Assembly (NCBI RefSeq): GCF_011305995.1
Contig: NZ_CP049910.1
Coordinates: 1,054,001-1,118,000, forward strand
Length of the DNA: 64,000 nucleotides
From: Diaphorobacter sp. HDW4A
GTDB taxonomy: Bacteria; Pseudomonadota; Gammaproteobacteria; Burkholderiales; Burkholderiaceae_C
Direction: 5' to 3'
The notes under the pieces: model-generated
What the model was told of the DNA's origin: nothing
Databases searched by the model: none
The model's input: only the letters and a program-made list of their open reading frames with translations
Part shown: positions 54,800 through 63,436 of the stretch, in pieces
Position numbering within the stretch: position 1 is the first letter of the stretch
Layout: the number at the start of each line of letters is the position of its first letter
Translations under genes and position numbers: made by a program

Positions 54800-56335
54800 T
54801 CAGATGTCAGTGGGCTGCCAGCGGTGCGGCAAGAGCTCGTCGATACGGCTGGCCTTGTGCGTGGGCAGCCTTGTGAGCACGTCCTGGAGGTAGGCATAGG
54901 GGTCATGCCCGTTCATGCGCGCCGACTGCACCAGGCTCATCACCGCCGCCGCCCGCTGGCCCGCGCGCAGGCTGCCGGCGAACAGCCAATTGGCTCTGCC
55001 AATGGCAATGGGCCGGATCTGGTTCTCGATCCAGTTGTTGTCCACGGGCAGTTGCCCGTCATCGACGAAGCGTGTCAACGCCGTCCAGCGCCTGAGGCTG
55101 TAATCCAGGGCCTTGGCCGTTGCTGAGCTATCGGGCAGTTTCTGCCGCTGCAATGTCATCCACTGGTGCAACGCATCCAGGATCGGCTTGGTGTGCTGCT
55201 GACGAATGGCTTTGCGTTGATCGGCGTTCAGTTCCTTGACCTCGCGCTCGATGTCATAGACCTTGGCGAATTGCTCCAGCGCGAACCCGGCAAGCTGGCT
55301 TTTGTTCGCCGCATGGAGGTCAAAGAGTTTGCGCCGGGCATGCGCCAGGCAGCCCACCTCGGTCACGCCACTGGCAATCAGGGCCTTGTAGCCGGCGAAG
55401 TCGTCGCAAACCAGTGCCCCCTTCCAGTCGCCCAGGAAGTTGCGGGCATGCTCGCCAGCCCTGGACTCGCAGAAGTCATACACCACGGCTTTCATGTCTT
55501 CGAACGCCCCTGGCGCGTAGGCCCACAGGTAGGCGCGATGCGTCGCTCCCTTGCCAGGTTTGAGCATTTGCACTGGCGTCTCGTCGGCGTGCAGCACACG
55601 GTGGCCGAGTATTTCCGCCTTGAGCGCATCGACTAGCGGCTGCAGCCGCACGCCGCAGGTGCCTACCCACTGCGCCAGAGTCGAGCGAGGAATGGCCAGA
55701 CCGGCGCGCGCAAAGATGCTTTCCTGACGGTACAGCGGCAAGTGGTCCGCGTATTTGGCCACCAGCACCTGGGCCAGCAGGCCGGTGGTGGGGATGCCTT
55801 TGTCGATCACATGCGCTTCAACCGGCGCCTGGGTGATGGTCTCGCATTGGGCGCAGGCCCACTTGCCACGGATGTGACGCTCCACCGTGAACACGCCGGG
55901 CACATAGTCGAGCTTTTCGGCCACGTCTTCGCCGATGCGTTTCATCTGACAGCCGCACTGGCAGGTGGTCGAATCGGGCTCGTGGCGGATCTCGCGGCGC
56001 GGCAGATTGGCCGGCAGCGGCTGGCGTTTGGGCTGTTGTTTGGCTTGCGGGGCAGCGGCCGCAGGCTGCAGCTGCTCGATCTCCAAGCAGACAGCCGCCA
56101 AGTCGGCCTCGATCTCGTCTTCGAGCAAGCTGCGCTGCTCGGCGTTGAAGCGCTCGGACTGTGCGGCGAACTTCATGCGTTTCAAGAGCGCATTCTCGTG
56201 GGTGAGCTTGGCGTTGAGCGCCTGGCTGTGGCGTAGTTCTGTGAGCAGCCGCGTGGTCATCTCGCGCAGCTGCTCGGCGCTCAGATCATCCAGGAATTGC
56301 GGCTGCATCAACATGACAGGCAGTGTGCCAAGCAT
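54800..56335 (-). CDS. tnpC: IS66 transposase TnpC
   Basis: The 511-residue IS66 transposase has the N-terminal leucine-rich helix (LREMTTRLLTELRHSQALNAKLTHENALLK), a zinc-finger region (CQCGCQ, CAQCE) and DDE-domain blocks LHADETPVQM, VCDDFAGYKAL and DNNWIENQIRPIAIGRANWLFAGS. Length is normal and no stops interrupt it. ATG 56335 or the later in-frame ATGs near the N-terminus are both possible. Confidence 0.95.
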   Translation of the reverse strand: MLGTLPVMLMQPQFLDDLSAEQLREMTTRLLTELRHSQALNAKLTHENALLKRMKFAAQSERFNAEQRSLLEDEIEADLAAVCLEIEQLQPAAAAPQAKQQPKRQPLPANLPRREIRHEPDSTTCQCGCQMKRIGEDVAEKLDYVPGVFTVERHIRGKWACAQCETITQAPVEAHVIDKGIPTTGLLAQVLVAKYADHLPLYRQESIFARAGLAIPRSTLAQWVGTCGVRLQPLVDALKAEILGHRVLHADETPVQMLKPGKGATHRAYLWAYAPGAFEDMKAVVYDFCESRAGEHARNFLGDWKGALVCDDFAGYKALIASGVTEVGCLAHARRKLFDLHAANKSQLAGFALEQFAKVYDIEREVKELNADQRKAIRQQHTKPILDALHQWMTLQRQKLPDSSATAKALDYSLRRWTALTRFVDDGQLPVDNNWIENQIRPIAIGRANWLFAGSLRAGQRAAAVMSLVQSARMNGHDPYAYLQDVLTRLPTHKASRIDELLPHRWQPTDI

Positions 56336-56379
56336 GGCACTGCGCTGCCATGCGCAGATCCACCGATTGCGCGCCGGCT

Positions 56380-56712
56380 TCAGACCATGGTGATAATGCC
56401 GGCGTTTCCCATGCGTTGCCAGGGTAGGCCCAGCACCAGGGCGTCAAGCTGGACAGGCTCCAACTGCCACTGCTCATCGCCTGGCGTCGGCCAGACGAAC
56501 TTGCCCTGGTGCAGGCGGCGAGCGGCCAGCCAGATGCCTATGCCGTCGTGCACCAGCACCTTGATGCGGTTGGCGCGTCTGTTGGCGAACAGGTAGGCAT
56601 GGTGAGGGTGGGCGGCGCCGAAGACGGCGACTACGCGGGCCAGCGCCGTGTCGGTGCCGGCGCGCATGTCCAGCGGGGCCGTGGCAAGCCAGGCAGCGTC
56701 GATACGGATCAT
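56380..56712 (-). CDS. tnpB: IS66 accessory protein TnpB
   Basis: The 110-residue TnpB shows the family pattern MRAGTDTALARVV, AYLFANRRANRIKVLVHDGIG and WLAARRLHQGKFVWP. ATG 56712 overlaps the tnpA stop (ATGA); the longer open frame to 56970 runs through tnpA. TnpB is needed for IS66 transposition, though its exact role is unclear. Confidence 0.93.
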   Translation of the reverse strand: MIRIDAAWLATAPLDMRAGTDTALARVVAVFGAAHPHHAYLFANRRANRIKVLVHDGIGIWLAARRLHQGKFVWPTPGDEQWQLEPVQLDALVLGLPWQRMGNAGIITMV

Positions 56713-57266
56713 TGCCGCAGCACCTGCAACAAACCCTGCAATGCGCGGGAACACTCGCCAGCAGCGGCCAGCGGCCAATTGACCGTCACGAGGGTGCCGT
56801 GATGACAGCACTCGATGCGGATGTCTGATGAGCAAGCTGCCGATGCAGCACTTGGGGCAGCTTGTACACCCGCTGCCTGAGGCCCCATCACCGGCGAGCC
56901 CAGCGCCACCGCGATGAAGGCGGGCACGGGGTTGGACGGCACCGGATGAGCCTGATGCGCTGGGGCACAAACAGCCTGTGCATTGGCCATTGGCTCAGCC
57001 GCTGCATCGGCGCAGTGTGGGGCGATGCCGGACGCATCAGCATGCGCGGTATCGCAGGCGCTCTGGTGCTGGCCCAGACGATGCTCCTTGAGCCAGCGAT
57101 GCAGCACGTTGGCATTCATGCCATGTTCACGCGCTGTGGCGGCAATTGATGCGCCGGGCTGCTGGCACGCAGCGATCAGTTCAGCCTTGAATTGCGCGCT
57201 GTAGACCCGGCGCGTGCGGGGGACACAGGAGCGCGAATGGGGAATCTCTTGAGACATGGTGTGCAC
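56709..57266 (-). CDS. tnpA: IS66 accessory protein TnpA
   Basis: A 185-residue protein with the Tn3/IS3-like HTH of IS66 TnpA (RRVYSAQFKAELIAACQQPG, SIAATAREHGMNANVLHRWL). The C-terminal part is Ala/Pro-rich and variable as usual. It starts 70 bases inside the right end and is coupled to tnpB. Confidence 0.92.
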   Translation of the reverse strand: MHTMSQEIPHSRSCVPRTRRVYSAQFKAELIAACQQPGASIAATAREHGMNANVLHRWLKEHRLGQHQSACDTAHADASGIAPHCADAAAEPMANAQAVCAPAHQAHPVPSNPVPAFIAVALGSPVMGPQAAGVQAAPSAASAACSSDIRIECCHHGTLVTVNWPLAAAGECSRALQGLLQVLRQ

Positions 57267-57336
57267 GATGGTTTACGTGGACACGATGGTGCTTGCAATT
57301 GCTCATTCGGGGTAGATGGGTTGGCCGGACGGATAC

Positions 57337-57545
57337 GACCAAGTGACCAACTATTCATAAGAAAAAGAATGTACCCCATATTAAGATACATGTAGTTACA
57401 CTGAGTAATGTACTCCTAGGAGAGCTGGTCACTTTAGTCACTTGGTCACCGGTTCAAATACCGCTATGAAAAAACCCGTTTAAAATCAATTGGTTGCAAT
57501 AGTTCTTATGCGGTGACCAACCCGAAAAGTGGTGACCAAGCCTGA
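57337..57545. repeat. Iteron cluster, right half of a putative P4-like origin
   Basis: The motif continues after the IS66 element: GTGACCAA at 57343-57350, CTGGTCAC 57425-57432, TTAGTCAC 57434-57441, TTGGTCAC 57442-57449, GTGACCAA 57513-57520 and 57532-57539. AT-rich DNA lies between the groups (57351-57420 and 57451-57510), as expected of an unwinding region. Joined to the left half without the IS, the origin would span about 280 bp. Confidence 0.6.
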
Positions 57546-57660
57546 AGTGCAGCGATGTGGGCCAGTTGATGCGTACGATGTGGCGAAAGCATGTGAGCGT
57601 TCGCCAACTGTTTGCGTCCTTATGCGCGCGCGTGCATGAGGCGGCAACTCCTGGAGCAAC

Positions 57661-57858
57661 ATGAGCGAGGCGATCTTCTACAGCGGGCCGGTTGATGCCT
57701 GCGATGGTTGCGGGCGTCCGCAGGGTGATCAGTCGGGGTTCGGTGATGTAGCCCTCCATGGTGCTCACGGCCATGGGACTGCTGTGCTTGCCGTGCTGTG
57801 CGGCCGATGGTGTGCGATGGGGCTGGGGCATCGGCCAGCGGTACGCGCGCCGGCCTGA
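57661..57858 (+). CDS. Possible small hypothetical protein
   Basis: A 65-residue frame with GGAG 5 bases before its ATG. It contains CDGCGRPQGDQ near the start and a later Cys, suggesting a small metal site. No family is recognised. Support is limited to the ribosome site and position. Confidence 0.3.
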   Translation: MSEAIFYSGPVDACDGCGRPQGDQSGFGDVALHGAHGHGTAVLAVLCGRWCAMGLGHRPAVRAPA

Positions 57859-57893
57859 TGCTCGGTGGGAGTTGGTGAAGGGCGGCTAGCGGA

Positions 57894-58475
57894 CTAGGCT
57901 GGTTGAGCGTCCCGCACGCGCATGATCGTGGCGCGGCTGGTGTTGAGCGCGCGTGCCACAGCAGCGATGGCCTGACCACCAGCGAGGCGTTGCAGCACAT
58001 CAGATTCCTGAGCATCAGTGAGGACACGTGGCCGGCCCAAAGCTTTGCCCTCAGCCTTGGCGCGTGCTAGGCCGGCTTGCGTGCGCTCAATCAACAGGTC
58101 GCGCTCGAATTCAGCTACGGCGCTGATCACAGCCATGGTCATCTTGCCGGCTGGACTGGTGAGATCCACGCCGCCCAGCGCAAGGCAGTGCACCCTGACA
58201 CCCATGTCGGCGAGAAACTCCACAGTGGTGCGCACGTCCATAGCGTTGCGACCAAGGCGGTCGAGCTTGGTCACTACCAGCACGTCGCCGGCCTCCAGCT
58301 TGTCCATCAACTTCCTGAAGCCGGGCCTCTCATTGGCTGCGATGCTGCCCGAGATGGTTTCGGCAACGACGCGCGTCGGCTGTACCTGGAAGCCGGCTGC
58401 GGCAATTTCCTGTACTTGGTTGTCAGTTGTTTGACCGGCGGTCGAAACACGGCAGTAGGCGAAAACGCGGGTCAT
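57894..58475 (-). CDS. Serine resolvase/invertase
   Basis: A 193-residue small serine recombinase. The nucleophile is Ser11 in FAYCRVSTAGQTTDNQ, followed by VVTKLDRLGRNAMDV, the E-helix region (MAVISAVAEFERDLLIERTQAGLARAKAEGKALGR) and a C-terminal Hin-like HTH (AAVARALNTSRATIMRV). It resolves cointegrates or inverts a segment. ATG 58475 is chosen over the frame from 58505. A block of repeats begins 10 bases upstream and is a likely res or operator region. Confidence 0.92.
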   Translation of the reverse strand: MTRVFAYCRVSTAGQTTDNQVQEIAAAGFQVQPTRVVAETISGSIAANERPGFRKLMDKLEAGDVLVVTKLDRLGRNAMDVRTTVEFLADMGVRVHCLALGGVDLTSPAGKMTMAVISAVAEFERDLLIERTQAGLARAKAEGKALGRPRVLTDAQESDVLQRLAGGQAIAAVARALNTSRATIMRVRDAQPA

Positions 58476-58485
58476 GGCATGAGTA

Positions 58486-58602
58486 TGTTCAAAAAGGATG
58501 TTCAAAAAGGATGTTCAAATCCTATCCATGTTCAAAACTGGTGTCCACTATTTTTTGAACATGTTGAAAGCAGGCGACGATAAACGGTCGTATTTGGACA
58601 CC
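58486..58602. repeat. Repeat block upstream of the resolvase (candidate res site)
   Basis: TGTTCAAA occurs at 58486, 58499 and 58512 with exact 13-base spacing, again at 58529, inverted at 58554-58561, and as TGTTGAAA at 58562-58569. An inverted pair GGTGTCCA (58540-58547) and TGGACACC (58595-58602) surrounds the right part. Confidence 0.55.
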
Positions 58603-58630
58603 TTTAGATGTGGTCCAGTTGTTGGTGTTG

Positions 58631-59083
58631 TCAGTGGCACGCGCCTAGTGTGAAATCGATCAGGTTCATGTTGCCGTTGACGTTTCGTGGCGTTGAAACC
58701 ACCGTGGCACAAATAGCCGCTCCTCTTTGACCACGTAAGTCATAGAGTTGGCCTCGCTTCTCGGTGCTGTCGAGTTTGATTTCCAGATAGACGCGCGGCA
58801 CATCGCTGGCGCAGTAGCCGTTATAGCCAATTTGCTCGCACAGTGCATCGATCCCTTGGTCGCGGGCATTGAGCAGAGCTGACACGCGATAGGGTTTGAA
58901 ATTTTCAATGCCGATACTGGTCATTTTTTTGAGAGCAGCAAAGCTCACCAACTGGGCATTTGGTGGGCCAGCGAATGCTTGTGTTTGTGAGCGATAGACC
59001 TGTGCCACTGTGGGTTGCACGGCTCCGCAGCACATCAGGAGGGCAAGACTGAGTCGTTGAGCAATGGATGTGTACGCATGCAT
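58631..59083 (-). CDS. Exported hypothetical protein
   Basis: The 150-residue product has a signal peptide (SLALLMCCGAVQPTVAQ) and a mature part with AALKKMTSIGIENFKPYRVS, four Cys residues that could form disulfides (CEQIGYNGYC, AICATVV, LGACH) and no recognised domain. It is divergent from an XRE regulator gene that may control it. The open frame extends to 59182, but the signal peptide fixes ATG 59083. Confidence 0.6.
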   Translation of the reverse strand: MHAYTSIAQRLSLALLMCCGAVQPTVAQVYRSQTQAFAGPPNAQLVSFAALKKMTSIGIENFKPYRVSALLNARDQGIDALCEQIGYNGYCASDVPRVYLEIKLDSTEKRGQLYDLRGQRGAAICATVVSTPRNVNGNMNLIDFTLGACH

Positions 59084-59169
59084 GGTGAATCTTGAATGAG
59101 TTAAGACAAGATGAGTATATGTGGAAGATCGTCCGTGGTGCAATTGTCCACATATTAAGACGATGAGGA

Positions 59170-59415
59170 ATGCCCATTGCATCCCCTAAATACGCAGATC
59201 TTCCTGAGCTGGTCGCCTTAGGAGCGGCTATTAAGCAAGTGCGTTCTGAAAAAAAAATCAGTCAAGAAGAGCTCGCTCATCGGGCAGGGATAGACCGTAG
59301 TTATGCGAGTTCGGTTGAGAGAGGACGACAAAATCCTGGCATCGTATTGGTACTGCAAATTGCCGTTGCGCTGGAAATTTCTGCCGCGGAGCTGTTGGAA
59401 CTGGCTGGGTTATGA
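59170..59415 (+). CDS. XRE-family HTH regulator
   Basis: An 81-residue protein made of one Cro/C1 helix-turn-helix (ALGAAIKQVRSEKKISQEEL, AHRAGIDRSYASSVERGRQN) and a short C-terminal helix. Small XRE proteins of this type often act as controller (C) proteins of restriction-modification systems; here hsd genes lie 1 kb away but converge on it, so that role is only a possibility. Confidence 0.85.
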   Translation: MPIASPKYADLPELVALGAAIKQVRSEKKISQEELAHRAGIDRSYASSVERGRQNPGIVLVLQIAVALEISAAELLELAGL

Positions 59416-59424
59416 GATGGCTAG

Positions 59425-60276
59425 CTGACGACTTTGCAGCGCCTCTGGACCGTCATTGGGAGGCGAATTCAACAGGCATGGCCTCCACTGCTTGGCAAAG
59501 GTGACCGTGACTGTTTCGCCCGATTCATACTTGATTTCGAAGCCGTAGGAACACCAGCGCATATTAAGCGCGGGTACACTGACCTGACCATCGTGAACAT
59601 GGCTCGAATGCCGTCGTTTTGGGCCTTTGGCAGCAGCAGTTGATGCCGCGCCATGACCCGATAAATGCGCTTGTGGTTCATCGCCTGTTGACCTTGCGAA
59701 CGTCGCTACCGGTTGAGCAGTGCCCCGGCCCTTCGATAGCCGTAGCTGGGAAGCTCAGCGATGTGGCGACGAACGTCGGCCAGCAATGACTCATTCAGAG
59801 CCGGCGCGCGGCCACCGCTGCCATCTCGCCAGTCACCGGGCCGCACATGCAGATTGGAGCGCGCACGTCCTGCAGCCAACAGACCGATTTCATTGGCTGT
59901 TCCTGGGCAACAAGGGCGAGCACGCAACCCACTTTTTTGAGACGGCGATCTCCACGGCTTCCTTGAGAATCTCGTTCTCCAAGGTCTTCTTGCCTAAGAC
60001 GCGTTGCACCTTGGCAATCTCGGCGCGGGCTGCGACCAACTCCGACGCCGGCACAACCGCTTCTCCTGCGCTCACGGCAACCAACGCGCCTTCGCGATCT
60101 AGGCTGCGCCATGTGAACAGCAGGCTTGCCGATAGGCACTCCTAGCGGGCCACGAGCGATACACTCATACCCGGTTCATAGGTCTTGCGAACCAAGGCCG
60201 CCTTCTCGGCAGCCGACCAGCATCGCCTGCGCTAGTCTCGGGTAATGACTTCGATAGTCTCGGTATGCCCAGTCAT
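59425..60276 (-). pseudogene. IS3-family (IS2-group) element remnant, orfA and orfB broken
   Basis: From ATG 60276 the minus strand encodes MTGHTETIEVITRD, a stop, then WSAAEKAALVRKTYEPGMSV, and in another frame VSAGEAVVPASELVAARAEI and VLGKKTLENEILKEAVEIAV, which are orfA. OrfB pieces follow in other frames: GGRAPALNESLLADVRRHIAELPSYGYRRA, MNHKRIYRVMARHQLLLP and RWCSYGFEIKYESGE. Several frameshifts and stops are present and the orfB catalytic end is missing, so it is dead. Confidence 0.82.
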
Positions 60277-60358
60277 TAATACAGTCCTATGCTTATGTGA
60301 AAGATAAGCGATGGGCCATGTCCAGAGATTCAGGGGGCTATCTCAGGGGCAAAAATCA

Positions 60359-63300
60359 TCATGATGGTCCCCTCATCTGCGGCAAAGGCCCCGCCGATAT
60401 TGAACGGAAAGAATAGGTAGCGTCAAACACCGAATCCGTTAGCCAACGTTTGAAATTGGGGTTATCGCTGAACTGCTTAAACAGCTCAGTGTGGTCTGAC
60501 AGCAGCTCCAGCACCACTCGGTTAAGCGCCTTGTCGTGCTCCAGCTTGGCGTTTTGCTTGTCGGAATTGGCCAGCGCGTTCTGGTACGCCTTATCCTGCG
60601 CCACCCGCGCCGGGATCTCAACGGCGATGACCTTCCGGATCTTGTCCTCGTCCTTCCATGGGATGTTGCCGAATAGATCGTTGAAGGTTTTGATGATTGC
60701 GGAGAGTTTGTCGATTTCCGCTTCCCCCTTAACGCCTGCGCCGCCCTGTGGTACTGGATCGACCAAGGCGTCTGTGTCCGCCATCGCCATCTCTAGTGCC
60801 GCTTTGGCCTCTACCCGATAACTGTCCATGTCGATCGTTTCCAGCACCCCCTTGGAGAGGTCTTCCTCCTTGGGCGCGGGTAGCTTGGGGATGAGGAAAT
60901 TCAGGAAAATCGAGAGCTTCTCCCATGTTGGGTGACCGTAGCTCAGGATCGCGGCAAGAAAGCCATAGCTGCGTACGAAGGCCTTGGCTTTGCCCTTGAA
61001 CTTGACCTGATCGTCCTCGCCGAGCTTGTCGGTGTATTCGGCCACGCACGCGTCGAGGATGGGATCGAGTTTGTCCCGGTCTGCGCCGCTCAAATACAGC
61101 GCCACCAGGTCCTCCGCCTGCTGCCAGCTATACACCTGCTGCCCGTCGAGTTCGGCCTTCAGGTCGTGCAGCTTGTTGGCATCTGTTTCACCGGTCTGGA
61201 TGGTGGCGCGGTAGTAATCCTGGAACGCCGCCTTCACCGCTTCGGCGTTGTCGGCGAAGTCGAGCACGAAAGTGTCGTGCTTCTGAGGATGCGCGCGGTT
61301 CAGACGTGACAAGGTCTGCACCGCCAGCACGCCAGCCAGCGGCTTGTCCACGTACATCGTATGCAGCAGGGGCTCATCGAAGCCGGTGACGAACTTGTTG
61401 GCAACGATTAGGAAGCGATACGGGTCTTGCTTGAGATTGGCCGGAATGTCCTTGCTCGGAAACCCGTTGAGATCGGCCTCGGTCTTCTTCTGACCACCGA
61501 TCTCGAAGTCGCCTGAGTACGCCACGATGGCCTTGTACGGGCTCTTGATCTGCGTGAGGTAGTCCGACACCTCGCGCCAGTAGTCGATGGCCCGCGCGAT
61601 GCCGTTGCAGACGATCATCGCCCGCGCCTTGCCGCCGATCTTCTGTTTGCCCCCAACCTGTGCGATGAAGTGATCGACCATGATCTCGGCCTTGCGGCGG
61701 ATGGCCTTGTCGTGCGATTCGACGTAGTGGCGGATTTTCTTCAGCGCCTTCACCTTGTCGAATTCCGGATCGTCCGCCACCGTTTTGGCCACTTGGTAGA
61801 AGCTGTCGTAGGTGGTGTAGTTCTCAACTACGTCGAGGATGAACTTCTCTTGGATGGCCTGCTTGGTGGTGTAGGTCAGTTCTTCGGGCGAGCGGAACTG
61901 AACCTTGTCGCCGACCAGGGTCTTCTCGCCGAACAACTCCAGCGTCTTGTTCTTGGGTGTGGCGGTGAACGCGAAGTAGCTAGCATTGGCCAGCAGCTTG
62001 CGCGAGGCGATGCGTTTCTCGATTTCTGCGTTCACCGCATCCTGCGTGCTGTCCTCCTCGAATTCCTCCTCAGCAACCTTGCCGCCGAGGGCTTCGTGCA
62101 TCCGCGCCGTGGTCTTGCCGCCTTGGCTGGAATGCGCCTCGTCAATCAACAGCGCGAAGCTCTTGCCGGAGAGGTCGCCCAGCTCATCGAGGATGAACGG
62201 GAATTTCTGCACCGTGGTGACGATGATCTTCTTGCCCCGGCGCAGGTACTCGCGCAGCTCCTGCGCGTTGTCGGAGTGGCCGAAGATTGCCGCAACGTGG
62301 TCGTAACCCTTGATGGTGCGGGCGATCTGCGTGTCCAGCGCGCGCCGGTCGGTAATCACGATGATGGAATCGAACTGCGCCGTCATCGGGTCGTCCTTGC
62401 GGCGCAACTCCACCAACTGGTGCGCCAGCCAGGCGATGGTGTTGCTCTTGCCGCTGCCTGCCGAATGCTGGATCAGATAGCGCTTGCCCACTCCGTCGGC
62501 GTGGGCACGGCGCAGCAGGGCGCGCACCGTGCGCAACTGATGGAAGCGCGGGAAGATCTGCTTGCGCTTCTTGCGTTTCTTGCCGCTGGCGTCCGCTTCT
62601 TCCTCCTCCACCACCTGCGCGTAGCTTTCAATGATGTTGGCCAGCGATTCGCGGGTCAGCACCTGCTTCCACATGTAGTCGGTCTTCAGGCCATCTGGGT
62701 TGGGCGGATTGCCTGCGCCGCTGTTCCAGCCCTGGTTGAATGGCAGGAACCACGATGCCTTGCCCTTGAGCTCGGTGCAGAACGCGGCCTCCGCGTCATC
62801 GACCGCGACGTGCGCGACGCAACGACCCAGCTGGAACAGCAGCTCCTGCGGGCTGCGCGTGGTCTGGTACTGGACGATGGCGTCGGCCAGGGTCTGCTTG
62901 GTCAGCGAGTTTTTCAACTCGAAGGTCAGCACCGGCAGGCCATTGATGAAGATCGCCAAGTCCAGTTCGTTGCCGGAATCGTTGCTGTAGCGCACCTGCC
63001 GAGTGACGCTGAAGATGTTCTTGCCGAAGGCATCCGCTGCAGCGGCATTGCCCGGTGTGGGCAGCAGCTTGTAGAGATCGACGTGTACCGGCCCGTGGCT
63101 CACGCCCTTGCGCAGCACGTCCACAACGCCACGCTTGGTGATCTCGCCTTGCAGGCGGTGAAGGAACTGGGTGCGCTTGATGCCGTCCGCCACCAATTCC
63201 AGTGTGTCCACTACCCTGGGCTGGGTGGCCTGCAAGAAGGCCAGCAACCGCGCCACATCCAGCGCCACATCGCGGTTGTAGTCGGCGGGCTTACCCTGCA

Positions 63301-63436
63301 CGTAGCCGTTGTGGGTGGCCGCGAAGTCCGTGGGAGCTAGCTCATTGCTGTACTCGGGCTGCGGCACTCCGGTCAGGCCGCGCACCACGCGCGCCTCAAA
63401 CCAACGCTCGCTGGTGTCAGTCTTCGCCATCGCCAT
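60359..63436 (-). CDS. hsdR: Type I restriction enzyme, endonuclease/translocase subunit HsdR
   Basis: The 1025-residue HsdR has an N-terminal PD-(D/E)xK nuclease (LDLAIFINGLPVLTFELKN, Asp159, Glu173, Lys175). The SF2 translocase shows Walker A HSAGSGKS at 324-331, DEAH at 432-435 and the FTATPKNKTL motif, with a helical C-terminus. It cuts unmodified DNA after ATP-driven translocation with HsdM and HsdS. Its start overlaps the hsdS end by about 20 bases. After WLTDSVFDATY the last 17 residues look unlike the family, close to the IS remnant, so the very end may be altered. Confidence 0.95.
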   Translation of the reverse strand: MAMAKTDTSERWFEARVVRGLTGVPQPEYSNELAPTDFAATHNGYVQGKPADYNRDVALDVARLLAFLQATQPRVVDTLELVADGIKRTQFLHRLQGEITKRGVVDVLRKGVSHGPVHVDLYKLLPTPGNAAAADAFGKNIFSVTRQVRYSNDSGNELDLAIFINGLPVLTFELKNSLTKQTLADAIVQYQTTRSPQELLFQLGRCVAHVAVDDAEAAFCTELKGKASWFLPFNQGWNSGAGNPPNPDGLKTDYMWKQVLTRESLANIIESYAQVVEEEEADASGKKRKKRKQIFPRFHQLRTVRALLRRAHADGVGKRYLIQHSAGSGKSNTIAWLAHQLVELRRKDDPMTAQFDSIIVITDRRALDTQIARTIKGYDHVAAIFGHSDNAQELREYLRRGKKIIVTTVQKFPFILDELGDLSGKSFALLIDEAHSSQGGKTTARMHEALGGKVAEEEFEEDSTQDAVNAEIEKRIASRKLLANASYFAFTATPKNKTLELFGEKTLVGDKVQFRSPEELTYTTKQAIQEKFILDVVENYTTYDSFYQVAKTVADDPEFDKVKALKKIRHYVESHDKAIRRKAEIMVDHFIAQVGGKQKIGGKARAMIVCNGIARAIDYWREVSDYLTQIKSPYKAIVAYSGDFEIGGQKKTEADLNGFPSKDIPANLKQDPYRFLIVANKFVTGFDEPLLHTMYVDKPLAGVLAVQTLSRLNRAHPQKHDTFVLDFADNAEAVKAAFQDYYRATIQTGETDANKLHDLKAELDGQQVYSWQQAEDLVALYLSGADRDKLDPILDACVAEYTDKLGEDDQVKFKGKAKAFVRSYGFLAAILSYGHPTWEKLSIFLNFLIPKLPAPKEEDLSKGVLETIDMDSYRVEAKAALEMAMADTDALVDPVPQGGAGVKGEAEIDKLSAIIKTFNDLFGNIPWKDEDKIRKVIAVEIPARVAQDKAYQNALANSDKQNAKLEHDKALNRVVLELLSDHTELFKQFSDNPNFKRWLTDSVFDATYSFRSISAGPLPQMRGPS

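Larger units (their letters stand above)
54748..57336 (-). mobile_element. IS66-family insertion sequence, complete
   Basis: The element is 2589 bp. Its ends are GTAAGCGCACGGCAAACCC and, on the other strand, GTATCCGTCCGGCCAACCC, matching at 14 of 19 positions. It is flanked by a perfect 8-bp target duplication GACCAAGT at 54740-54747 and 57337-57344. It carries tnpA, tnpB and tnpC in standard order on the minus strand, all intact. The exact duplication indicates a recent insertion. Confidence 0.95.

Noticed and set aside
54659..57545. TTGGTCAC repeats as a CRISPR array
   Set aside because: The repeats are 8-9 bases, in both orientations and irregularly spaced. No other part of the window shows CRISPR-like repeats or cas genes.
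61670..63340. 556-codon open frame on the plus strand opposite hsdR
   Set aside because: It is the antisense of a well-supported hsdR, has low-complexity His/Leu/Val/Gln-rich composition and no domain.
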